The position numbers were made by a program, and so were the translations under genes. DNA of 64,000 nucleotides from NCBI GenBank assembly GCA_009379845.1, contig WHSZ01000030.1, forward strand, positions 1 to 64,000, in the 5' to 3' direction. Shown in pieces: positions 39,841 through 49,031 of this stretch; the first letter of the stretch is position 1, and each line of letters opens with the position of its first letter. The notes under the pieces were generated by a model. It had not been told where the DNA came from, did not search any database, and worked only from the letters and a program-made list of their open reading frames with translations. This DNA is from Pseudonocardiaceae bacterium. Lineage in GTDB: Bacteria > Actinomycetota > Actinomycetes > Mycobacteriales > Pseudonocardiaceae.

Positions 39841-41585
39841 TCGCCACGGCGGGACACGTGGACCACGGCAAGTCCACGCTGGTGCGCGCGCTGACCGGGA
39901 TGGAGCCGGACCGCTGGGAGATCGAACGGCGGCGCGGGCTGACCGTCGGGCTGGGATTCGGGTGGCTGTCGCTGGGTGGCCACGAGATCGCGTTCGTGGA
40001 CGTGCCCGGGCACGACGGGTTCGTGCCGACCATGCTCGCCGGCGTCGGGCCGGTGCCCGCGGTGCTGTTCGTGGTCGCGGCGGACGAGGGGTGGATGCCA
40101 CAGTCCGAGGAGCACCTCGCCGCGCTGGACGCCTTCGACGTGCGGCACGGGGTCCTCGTGGTGACGCGCGCCGATCTGGCCGACCCGGAACCCGCCCGCC
40201 GCCAGGCGCTGGCCAGGATCGCGCGCAGCAGCCTCGGCGAGATCCCGTCCGTGCCGGTCAGCGCGCGGACCGGCACCGGTCTCGATGCGCTTGGCTTCGA
40301 GCTCACCGGGCTCGCCACGGCGTTGCCGGCCGCCGACGCGGACGCCGACCTGCGGCTGTGGGTGGACCGCTCGTTCAGCATTTCCGGCGCTGGCACCGTG
40401 GCCACCGGCACGCTCGCGGCCGGCACGCTGCGCACCGGCGATGAGCTCGTGCAGCACTCAAGCGGCGCGCGCCTGCGGGTGCGTGGCCTGCAGGCGCTCA
40501 ACCGGTCGCGCGAATCCGTCGCCGCGGTGGCACGGGTGGCGGTGAACCTGCGCGGCGTGCGGCCCGACGAGATCCGGCACGGCGACGCACTGCTCACCCC
40601 GGACAGCTGGCTGAGCACCACGCTGGTGGATGTCGGGCTGCGGGAGCCGGCCGAAATCCCCGCACACCTGACCGTCCACATCGGATCGGCGTCGGTGCCC
40701 GCGCGGGTTCGGCCGCTCGGCGCCTCCGCCGCCCGGCTGCGACTGGATCGCGCGCTGCCGTTGCGCGTCGGTGATCGCCTGCTGCTGCGCGATCCCGGCC
40801 GGCATGTGGTGGTGGCCAGCGCGCGAGCGTTGGACGTGCGGCCGGCGCCGCTGAACCGGCGCGGCGCGGCGCGGGCGCTCGGCGCGGACCTCGCCCAGCT
40901 GGCCGGGCAGCCGCTGCACCGGGTGGCGGAGGCGCGACTACGCGAGCGCGGGCCGGTGCGGGGCAGCGAGCTGCACGCGATGGGCCTCCCGGCGCCGGGC
41001 ACGGCGCTGGCCGGGGACTGGTACGTGGACGCCGGATGGGCACGGCGGCTCGCCGAACGGCTCACCGAGGAGGTGGACGCCTGGCAGCGGGCCCACCCGC
41101 TCGCGGATGGCATGCCAACCGAGACGGTGCGCCGCAAGCTCGAGCTGCCCGACAACGAACTGATCGGCCCGCTGGCCGGTGCCGCCGGGCTGATGGTCGC
41201 GGACGGGGTGGTGCGCGCGGGGGAGCGGCAATCGCTGCCGGACGGCGTGCGGCGGGCCGTGGAGACGCTGGCCGAGCAGCTACGGAAGGCGCCGTTCGCC
41301 GCGCCGGACGCACGCCGGCTCGCCGAGCTCGGGCTCGGCTCGAAGGAGCTGGCTGCCGCGGTGCGTGCCGGACGGTTGCACAAGATCGCGGACGGTGTCG
41401 TCGTGCTGCCGGACGCGCTCTCCCGCGCGCGGGAGACGCTGACCGGGCTGTCGCAGCCGTTCACGTTGAGCCAGGCCCGCAAGGCGCTCGGCACCACCCG
41501 GCGGGTCGCGGTACCGCTACTGGAATCGCTGGACCGCGCCGGCTTCACCGAACGCCTGCCGGACGACACCCGCCGCCTGCGGTGA
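39831..41585 (+). CDS. selB: Selenocysteine-specific translation elongation factor
   Basis: VIATAGHVDHGKSTLVRALTGMEPDRWEIERRRGLTVGLGFGW, DVPGHDGFVPTML, C-terminal winged-helix repeats; overlaps selA. Confidence 0.95.
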   Translation: MHVIATAGHVDHGKSTLVRALTGMEPDRWEIERRRGLTVGLGFGWLSLGGHEIAFVDVPGHDGFVPTMLAGVGPVPAVLFVVAADEGWMPQSEEHLAALDAFDVRHGVLVVTRADLADPEPARRQALARIARSSLGEIPSVPVSARTGTGLDALGFELTGLATALPAADADADLRLWVDRSFSISGAGTVATGTLAAGTLRTGDELVQHSSGARLRVRGLQALNRSRESVAAVARVAVNLRGVRPDEIRHGDALLTPDSWLSTTLVDVGLREPAEIPAHLTVHIGSASVPARVRPLGASAARLRLDRALPLRVGDRLLLRDPGRHVVVASARALDVRPAPLNRRGAARALGADLAQLAGQPLHRVAEARLRERGPVRGSELHAMGLPAPGTALAGDWYVDAGWARRLAERLTEEVDAWQRAHPLADGMPTETVRRKLELPDNELIGPLAGAAGLMVADGVVRAGERQSLPDGVRRAVETLAEQLRKAPFAAPDARRLAELGLGSKELAAAVRAGRLHKIADGVVVLPDALSRARETLTGLSQPFTLSQARKALGTTRRVAVPLLESLDRAGFTERLPDDTRRLR

Positions 41586-41595
41586 CACGGCGCCC

Positions 41596-42267
41596 TCAGG
41601 TGAGGTCGGCGAAGTGCTCCACCTCGTGCGATCGCCCGGACACGATGAGGATGTCGTTGCGATGCAACACGGTATCCGCGGTGGCGTAGGTGAACCCCTC
41701 ACCGGGGCGCTTGATGCCGACCACCGTGATGCCGTACTTCACGCGCAGGTTGCTCTCGGACAGCTGCAGGTTCGCCGCTTCGGCAGGCGCGAGGGTCTTG
41801 ACGATCGCGTAGTCGTCCTCGAACTCGATGTAGTCCAGCATCCGCCCGGTTACCAGGTGCGCGACCCGCTCACCCATATCGGCCTCGGGCTGGACGACGT
41901 GGTGCGCGCCGACGCGCTGCAGGATCCGGCCGTGCTGGCGGCTGACGGCCTTCGCCCAGATATGCGGGATGTCGAAGTCCACCAGCAGAGAGGTGGTCAG
42001 GATGCTGGCCTCCAGGTCACCGATGGCCACGACGGCACGGCGGAAGTCCGGCACGCCGAGCTGGCGCAGTGTCTCGGCTTCGGTCGTGTCGGCGATCGCG
42101 GTGTGCGTCAGCTCCTCGGAGTACTGCTGGACCAGTCGTGGATCCGCGTCCAGCGCGAGCACCTCGGACCCGCGCTCGGCCAGCTCGCTGGCCAGTGACC
42201 CGCCGAACCGGCCGAGCCCGATTACCACGACGCGAGTAGACCTGCCGGTCTGATTGTTCTTAGCCAA
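41596..42267 (-). CDS. TrkA/KtrA potassium uptake regulatory subunit (RCK_N/RCK_C)
   Basis: RVVVIGLGRFGGSLASELAERGSEVLALDADPRLVQQYSEELTHTAIADTTE; start TTG overlapping the upstream stop. Confidence 0.88.
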   Translation of the reverse strand: MAKNNQTGRSTRVVVIGLGRFGGSLASELAERGSEVLALDADPRLVQQYSEELTHTAIADTTEAETLRQLGVPDFRRAVVAIGDLEASILTTSLLVDFDIPHIWAKAVSRQHGRILQRVGAHHVVQPEADMGERVAHLVTGRMLDYIEFEDDYAIVKTLAPAEAANLQLSESNLRVKYGITVVGIKRPGEGFTYATADTVLHRNDILIVSGRSHEVEHFADLT

Positions 42268-43645
42268 CGATGGGTCGCTCCTCGGGTAGTTCGTAGCGGC
42301 GTTCCCGCTCGCGCAACGCGAGCGCGGAAGCCAGGGTGATCGGTCCAAGCCTGCCCACGAACATCAGCAATACCACGATGAGCTGGGCCGAGATGGGCAG
42401 CTCCCCGGTGATACCGGTGGACAGTCCCACGGTGCCGAACGCGGAGACGCATTCGAACAGCACCTCGTCGAGCCGGAAGGGCGTGATGACCAACAGGGTG
42501 GCGGTTGCCGCCATCACCAGGCCGACACCGAGCAGGGCCACGGTGAGCGCCTGGCGCTGCACACCGGTCGGCAGCCTGCGGCCCATCACGTGCACGCTCG
42601 GTTCGCCGCGGATCTCCGTGATGATGACGAACGCGAGCAGTGCGAACGTGGTGACCTTGATCCCGCCCGCGGTACCGGCGCTACCGCCGCCTATGAACAT
42701 CAGGATGTCGTTGACCAGCAGCGTTGCCGGGTGCATTTGCCCGACGTCGACGGTGTTGAATCCCGCGGTGCGCGGCGTGATGCCGTGGAAGAGGCCGGCG
42801 AGCAGTTTGTGGCCGACACCCATCGGGCCGAGCGTGTTCGGATTGCCCCATTCCAGCGCGGTGATCACGATCCAGCCGACCAGCACCAGCACGCCGTAGG
42901 TCAGCAGCGTGATCTTCGCGTGCATGGTCCAGCGATTCAGCCTGCCGCGGAGCCTGCGGCCGAGCTGGAACAGCACCGGGAAGCCGATACCGCCGAGCAC
43001 CACTGCGGAAAGCACCGGCAGGTTGACGAGCGGGTCGCTGGCGAACCGCATCAGGCTGTCTTCCCACAATGCGAAACCCGCGTTGTTGAACGCGGAGATC
43101 GCGTGGAACACACCCATGTACGCGGCGTGACCAACGGACATCCCGTAGCCCAAGACGAACCGGCCGGTGAGGATGGTGGCCAGGACGATCTCGAGCACCA
43201 CGCCGATCGCGATGACGCCGAGAACCACCCGCCGCACCTCGCCGAGCTCCAAGCTCTTGGTCTCCGTTTGGGCGGTGCGCTGCAGGCGCAAGCCGAACCG
43301 GCGGGCAACCAGAATGCCGAGCAGCGAGGCCACCGTCATGATGCCGAAACCGCCGACCTGAATCAGGCCGAGCACGACCAGCTCGCCGAAGGTCGACCAG
43401 TGCCCGCCGGTGTCCACCACGATCAGCCCGGTGACGCACACCGCGGAGGTCGAGGTGAACAGGGCGGTGACGAGATCGGTCGGTTCGCCCGCATGGCTGG
43501 CGATCGGCAGCATCAGCAGCACCGTGCCGATGGCGATCACGATGCCGAACCCGGCGACTACCATCTGCGCTGGTTTCTTGGGGTCCGGCAGCAGGAAGCG
43601 AGGAATGTGACGCATCGCCTGCCGTATCGGCGATATCGAGGTCAC
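42260..43645 (-). CDS. TrkH/KtrB potassium transporter
   Basis: TSTSAVCVTGLIVVDTG, FHAISAFNNAGFALW, FIGGGSAGTAGGIKVTTFAL, SAFGTVGLSTGI (selectivity filter repeats). Confidence 0.92.
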   Translation of the reverse strand: MTSISPIRQAMRHIPRFLLPDPKKPAQMVVAGFGIVIAIGTVLLMLPIASHAGEPTDLVTALFTSTSAVCVTGLIVVDTGGHWSTFGELVVLGLIQVGGFGIMTVASLLGILVARRFGLRLQRTAQTETKSLELGEVRRVVLGVIAIGVVLEIVLATILTGRFVLGYGMSVGHAAYMGVFHAISAFNNAGFALWEDSLMRFASDPLVNLPVLSAVVLGGIGFPVLFQLGRRLRGRLNRWTMHAKITLLTYGVLVLVGWIVITALEWGNPNTLGPMGVGHKLLAGLFHGITPRTAGFNTVDVGQMHPATLLVNDILMFIGGGSAGTAGGIKVTTFALLAFVIITEIRGEPSVHVMGRRLPTGVQRQALTVALLGVGLVMAATATLLVITPFRLDEVLFECVSAFGTVGLSTGITGELPISAQLIVVLLMFVGRLGPITLASALALRERERRYELPEERPIVG

Positions 43646-43729
43646 AGCCCCTCCCGCGCCTCGCTACGCTCATTGCTGGCCATCAGCCTGCAGACAGTAG
43701 CTCCCACTCCTCGCGTCCGCCCGCGGAGG

Positions 43730-43775
43730 GCTCGTGAGTCTTTTAGGTGCTATAGCACCTAAAAGACTCACGAGC
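43730..43775. repeat. Dispersed palindrome copy 2 (46-bp perfect palindrome)
   Basis: GCTCGTGAGTCTTTTAGGTGCTA|TAGCACCTAAAAGACTCACGAGC. Confidence 0.93.
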
Positions 43776-43796
43776 GTGCATCGCGCTGCGATGCAC
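43776..43796. other. Second hairpin abutting palindrome copy 2
   Basis: GTGCATCGC-GCT-GCGATGCAC, perfect 9-bp stem. Confidence 0.6.
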
Positions 43797-43852
43797 GCCG
43801 ATCCTAGGTAGCGTTGATCGCGCAGACGTTGACCCCGACGCATGGAGTCCAC

Positions 43853-46800
43853 GTGGGTATTCGGCGGTGGATCGCGAGCTGGCCGGTCTATCGGCAGCTC
43901 ACCGGCTCCGATCCGCTCGGCCGCGGCGCCGCGGCGAAGTCTCGCGGTAGCCGGGAGCTGAGCCCGCGTACCCACGACGCCGATCGGGTGGTCCGCTCGA
44001 TCTGCCCGTACTGCGCGGTCGGCTGCGGCCAGCAGGTCTACGTTTCGAACGGCAAGGTCTCGCAGATCGAGGGCGACCCGGATTCGCCGATATCCCGGGG
44101 CCGGTTGTGCCCGAAGGGCGCGGCGAGCAAGCAGCTGGTGACCAGCCCGAGCCGGCAGCAACGGGTGCTCTACCGCAAGCCGTACGGCACCGAGTGGGAA
44201 GAGCTCCCGCTCGAGCGGGCAATGGAGATGATCGCCGACCGGGTGATCGAAACCCGCGGGCGAACCTGGCAGGAACACGACGCGCGCGGCCGGCGGGTGA
44301 ACCGCACCCTCGGCATCGCCAGCCTCGGCGGGGCCACGCTGGACAACGAAGAGAACTACCTGATGAAGAAGCTGTACACCGCGCTCGGCGCGGTGCAGGT
44401 GGAAAATCAGGCCCGCATTTGACACTCCTCGACGGTTCCCGGTCTGGGGACCTCCTTCGGTCGCGGCGGAGCCACGACATTTCAGCAGGACCTCGCGAAC
44501 GCGGATTGCATCGTCATCGAGGGCTCGAACATGGCGGAATGCCATCCGGTCGGGTTCCAGTGGGTGATCGAGGCGAGAAACCGTGGCGCCAAGGTCATTC
44601 ACGTCGATCCGCGGTTCACCCGGACGAGCGCGATGGCGAACGAGTACGTGCCGCTGCGCGCCGGCACGGACATCGCGTTCCTCGGTGGGCTGATCAACTA
44701 CGTGCTGAGCAACGAGAAGGACTTCCGGGAGTACCTGATCGCCTACACCAACGCGCCGGCCATCCTGCGGGAGGAGTTCGCCGACACGGAGGATCTGGAC
44801 GGCCTGTTCTCCGGATTCGACCCCGAGACGCTCAGCTACGACCCCGAGACCTGGGCGTACGAGGGTGCCGAGGCGGCGCCGGCCGCGGGTAGGCGCTCGG
44901 ACATCGTCGGCGACAGCCCGCCGGAACACTCGGGGCCCGATCAGTACGGCAGCGGCGGTGCGACCATCGGCGCGAAGCCGAAGGTGGATCCGAGCCTGCG
45001 CCACCCACGCTGCGTCTACCAGGTACTGAAGCGACACTTCTCCCGCTACACCCCGGAACTGGTGGAAGAGGTCTGCGGGGTGCCGCCTGAACACTTCCGC
45101 CGCGTCGCCGAAGCGATCACCGAGAACTCCGGCCGGGAACGGACCACGGCGTTCTGCTACTCGGTCGGCTGGACCCAGCACACCGTCGGCGTGCAGTACA
45201 TCCGCACCGCCTCGATCCTGCAGGCGCTGCTCGGCAACATCGGCCGGCCGGGCGGCGGGATCCTGGCGCTGCGCGGGCACGCCAGCATCCAGGGCTCGAC
45301 GGACATCCCGACGCTGTACAACATCCTGCCCGGCTACATCCCCATGCCGCTGGCCGAACACGAGCTGGATCTCGACCAGTTCGTCCAAGAAGACGCCGGG
45401 CAAACGGGATTCTGGGGAAACATGCGCGCATACCTGGTGAGCATGCTGAAGGCATGGTGGGGTGCGGCGGCCGCCGAGGACAACGACTTCTGCTTCGATT
45501 ACCTGCCCCGGCTCACCGGGGACCACGGCACGTACCAGACCGTGTTGAACCAGATTTCCGGTGAATGCAAGGGATATTTCCTGGTAGGGGAGAACCCGGC
45601 GGTCGGCTCGGCGAACGCGAAGCTGCAGCGGCTGGGAATGTCCAATCTGGACTGGCTGGTGGTGCGTGATCTGCAGATGATCGAAAGCGCGACGTTCTGG
45701 AAGGACGGCCCGGAGATCGAATCGGGCGAGTTGCGCACCGAGGAGATCGGCACCGAGGTGTTCTTCCTGCCGGCGGCCGCGCACACCGAGAAGGAGGGTG
45801 CCTTCACGAACACGCAGCGCCTGCTGCAGTGGCACCACAAGGCCGTCGAACCGCCGGGGGAGGCCCGCAGCGATCTGTGGTTCTTCTACCACCTCGGCCG
45901 GGTCATCCAGCGGAAACTCGAGGGCAGCAGCGAACCGAGGGACCGCCCGCTGCGGGAGCTGGTGTGGGACTACCCGTGCGAGGGCGAGATCCGGGAACCC
46001 AGCGCGGAGGCGGTGCTCGCCGAGATCAACGGACGCGGCCCGGACGGACCGCTGTCGATGTACACGCAGCTCGCCGACGACGGCTCGACGTCATGCGGGT
46101 GCTGGATCTACTGCGGCGTCTACGCCGACGGGCACAACCATGCCGCGAACCGGCAGCCGGGCAGCGAGCAGAGCTGGGTCGCGCCCGGCTGGGCATGGGC
46201 CTGGCCGGACAACCGGCGCATCCTCTACAACCGCGCCTCCGCCGATCCGGCTGGTAGGCCGTGGAGCGAGCGCAAACGGTACATCTGGTGGAGCGACGAG
46301 CAACGCCGATGGGTCGGTGCCGACAAACCCGACTTCGAACCCACCAAGGCGCCGGACTACACCCCGGAGCCGGGGGCGAAGGCGCAGGACGCGCTGGCCG
46401 GCGACAACCCGTTCATCATGCAGACCGACGGGCGTGCCTGGCTTTTCGCGCCGGCCGGGCTGCTCGACGGTCCACTACCGACACACTACGAACCGCACGA
46501 GTCGCCGGTGGCCAACCCGCTCTACGGCCAGGGCCAGAACCCCACCCGCCAGGTCTTCGACCGGAAGTACAACCGGTACAACCCGCCGGACGGCGTGTTC
46601 CCGTACGTGTTCACCACCTACCGGCTGACCGAGCATCACACCGCAGGCGGGATGAGCCGGGACCTGCCGTACCTGTCCGAGCTGCAGCCGGAGTTCTTCT
46701 GCGAGGTGTCTCCCGAGCTGGCCACCGAGCGCGAGCTGGAGCACCTCGGCTGGGCGACGATCGTCTCGGCACGAACCGCCATCGAGGCGCGGGTACTGGT

Positions 46801-47068
46801 GACCGACCGGATCCGGCCGCTGCGGATGCGTGGCCGCACCGTGCATCAGGTCGGACTGCCGTACCACTGGGGACCGAACGGGCTGTCCACAGGGGACGCG
46901 GCCAACGAGCTGCTGTCCGTGGTGCTCGACCCGAACGTGCACATCCAGGAAGCCAAGGCCGCGACCTGCGACATCGTTCCCGGTCGGCGACCGAGGGGCG
47001 AATCGTTGCAGCGCTACGTGGACTCCTACCGGCGACGTGCCGGGATTCCCGAGGAGGCTGATCGATGA
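43853..47068 (+). CDS. Formate dehydrogenase catalytic subunit, selenoprotein (TGA at 44420-44422 = Sec)
   Basis: ORFs 43814-44422 and 44531-47068 share one frame; junction ...ALGAVQVENQARI-U-HSSTVPGLGTSFGRGGATTFQQDLANADCIVIEGSNMAECHPVGFQ matches the FDH Sec site; N-terminal CPYCAVGC 4Fe-4S motif; GTG start with upstream GGAG. Confidence 0.93.
44434..44452 (+). promoter_or_regulatory. Bacterial SECIS element
   Basis: GGTTCCC-GGTCT-GGGGACC hairpin starting 11 nt after the TGA, GGUCU apical loop. Confidence 0.8.
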
Positions 47069-47979
47069 GTTCGGTGTACAGATTGTCCGGGCTGCTGGCC
47101 GATCCGGCCGGCGAAGCGGGCTACCGGGACGACCATCCCGAGCGGGTTGGCTTTTTCACCGACACCTCGGTGTGCATCGGGTGCAAGGCCTGCGAGGTGG
47201 CCTGCAAGGAATGGAACCTGGTGCCCGAGCAGGGCCTCGATCTGCTCGGACAGTCCTACGACAACACCGGCGCGCTCGGCGCGGACTCCTGGCGGCACGT
47301 GGCTTTCATCGAGCAGCGGGTCCCGGACCCGTCGGTGACCAGCAGCGGCACAGACCTTGGCATGCCGGGTATCGGCGCGCCGGAGCAGCCGGCCGCCGCC
47401 GAGGAAGGCTCGGGCATGCGCTGGTTGATGTCCAGCGACGTGTGCAAGCACTGCACACACGCGGCCTGCCTGGACGTGTGCCCGACGGGTTCGCTGTTTC
47501 GTACCGAGTTCGGCACCGTCGTCGTGCAGGAGGACATCTGCAATGGGTGCGGCTACTGCATTCCCGCCTGCCCGTATGGCGTGATCGGGCAGCGCGAGGG
47601 CGACGGCAGGGCGTGGAAATGCACGTTGTGCTACGACCGGCTTGGCGACGGGCTCGAACCGGCCTGCGCGAAGGCATGCCCAACGGACTCCATCCAGTTC
47701 GGCGATCTTGACGAGCTGCGCGAGCGAGCGGACCGCCGGCTCGCCGAGCTGCACCAGGACGGGGTCGGCGAGGCGCGGCTGTACGGCCGCGACCCGGACG
47801 ACGGGGTAGGCGGGGACGGCGCGTTCTTCCTGCTGCTCGACGAGCCCGAGGTGTACGGCTTGCCGCCGGACCCGGTGGTGACCACCCGCGATCTGCCGGC
47901 CATGTGGAAGCACGCGGCGGCAGCAGCGGCGAGCGTGGCAGCCACCGTCGTGCTCTCCTTCCTCGGGAGGCGGCGATGA
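47065..47979 (+). CDS. Formate dehydrogenase-type 4Fe-4S ferredoxin subunit
   Basis: CIGCKACEVACKEWN, CKHCTHAACLDVCPTGSL, CNGCGYCIPACPYGVI, CTLCYDRLGDGLEPACAKACPTDSI. Confidence 0.93.
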   Translation: MSSVYRLSGLLADPAGEAGYRDDHPERVGFFTDTSVCIGCKACEVACKEWNLVPEQGLDLLGQSYDNTGALGADSWRHVAFIEQRVPDPSVTSSGTDLGMPGIGAPEQPAAAEEGSGMRWLMSSDVCKHCTHAACLDVCPTGSLFRTEFGTVVVQEDICNGCGYCIPACPYGVIGQREGDGRAWKCTLCYDRLGDGLEPACAKACPTDSIQFGDLDELRERADRRLAELHQDGVGEARLYGRDPDDGVGGDGAFFLLLDEPEVYGLPPDPVVTTRDLPAMWKHAAAAAASVAATVVLSFLGRRR

Positions 47980-48929
47980 GCGTTCCCAGGAAGGAGGCGA
48001 TGAGCGAACCGGCCCGCACGCCGGACGGTCCGATCGAAGCGGACGGCATCCGGTCGTACTACGGCCGGCCGATCCTGAAGGAGCCGGTGTGGAAGGTGCC
48101 GGATGTGCCCAGCTACCTGTTCCTCGGTGGCCTGGCAGGGGCATCGGCGTCGATGGCGTCCGTTGCCGAGTTGACCGGGCACCGGGAGCTGGTACGAGTC
48201 GGCAGGCTAGCAGCGGCCGGTGGCGCGTTGGCCAGCGTGGGCGCACTGATCCACGACCTCGGCCGGCCAGCGCGGTTCCTGAACATGCTGCGGGTGTTCA
48301 AACCGACTTCGCCGCTGTCCGTCGGCTCCTGGATCCTGGCTCCGTTCTCCGGGCTGACCAGTGCCAGTGCGGGTGCGCAGCTCACCGGCGTGCTCCCGGC
48401 CGCGGGACGGCTGGCAGGCGGCGCGGCCGGCCTGCTCGGGCCCGCGATGTGCACCTACACCGCCGTGTTGCTGTCCGACACCGCGGTGCCGTCCTGGCAC
48501 GAGGCCTATCCGGAGTTGCCGTTCCTGTTCGGCGGAAGCGCGTTGAACAGCGCGGCCGGCGCGGCGCTTGTCGGGGCCCGGCCCTGCGCCACCAGGCCGG
48601 CGATTCGGATGGGGCTGCTCGGCTCCGGCCTGGAGCTGGCCGCGAGCTCACGGATGGAGCGCCGGCTCGGCGTGGTCGGGGAGCCGTACCAGCGGGGGCG
48701 CGCGGGCGCGTTGCTCACCGCCGCGCGAGCACTGACCGTGGCTGGCGCGGTTCTGTCCGTGATCGGCCGGCGCAGCCGGGCGGCGTCCGCCATCGCCGGT
48801 GTGGCCTATCTCGCCGCGGGTGCGTGCACCCGGTTCGGCGTCTTCCGGGCGGGGGTGAATTCCGCCCGTGATCCGCGCTATGTCGTAGCACCACAGCGTG
48901 ACCGGCTCCGCGGGCGCGGCGGCGGCTGA
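47976..48929 (+). CDS. NrfD/PsrC-like membrane subunit
   Basis: Multiple hydrophobic helices; LFLGGLAGASASMASVAELTG, IHDLGRPARFLNMLRVFKPTSPLSVGSWIL; ATGA coupling to the previous gene. Confidence 0.88.
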   Translation: MSVPRKEAMSEPARTPDGPIEADGIRSYYGRPILKEPVWKVPDVPSYLFLGGLAGASASMASVAELTGHRELVRVGRLAAAGGALASVGALIHDLGRPARFLNMLRVFKPTSPLSVGSWILAPFSGLTSASAGAQLTGVLPAAGRLAGGAAGLLGPAMCTYTAVLLSDTAVPSWHEAYPELPFLFGGSALNSAAGAALVGARPCATRPAIRMGLLGSGLELAASSRMERRLGVVGEPYQRGRAGALLTAARALTVAGAVLSVIGRRSRAASAIAGVAYLAAGACTRFGVFRAGVNSARDPRYVVAPQRDRLRGRGGG

Positions 48930-49031
48930 ACCGGATCCATCCCACCGCACGAGCGTTCACCTTGCCGGACCGGATACGGTCGAAACCTGGGGCATGTTGG
49001 GCGGGAACTACCGCGGCGGAAGTGGTGGTCG

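Noticed and set aside
37381-40101. 906-aa minus-strand ORF
   Set aside because: Only the C-terminal 330 aa are SelD; the upstream part is antisense to tRNA-Sec and selA.
44420-44422. Reading the TGA in formate dehydrogenase as a pseudogene lesion
   Set aside because: Flanking protein is in-frame and conserved, the position equals the FDH Sec site, a SECIS-like hairpin follows, and sel genes are adjacent.
43670-45892. 740-aa minus-strand ORF
   Set aside because: Antisense shadow of the formate dehydrogenase gene with no recognisable motifs.
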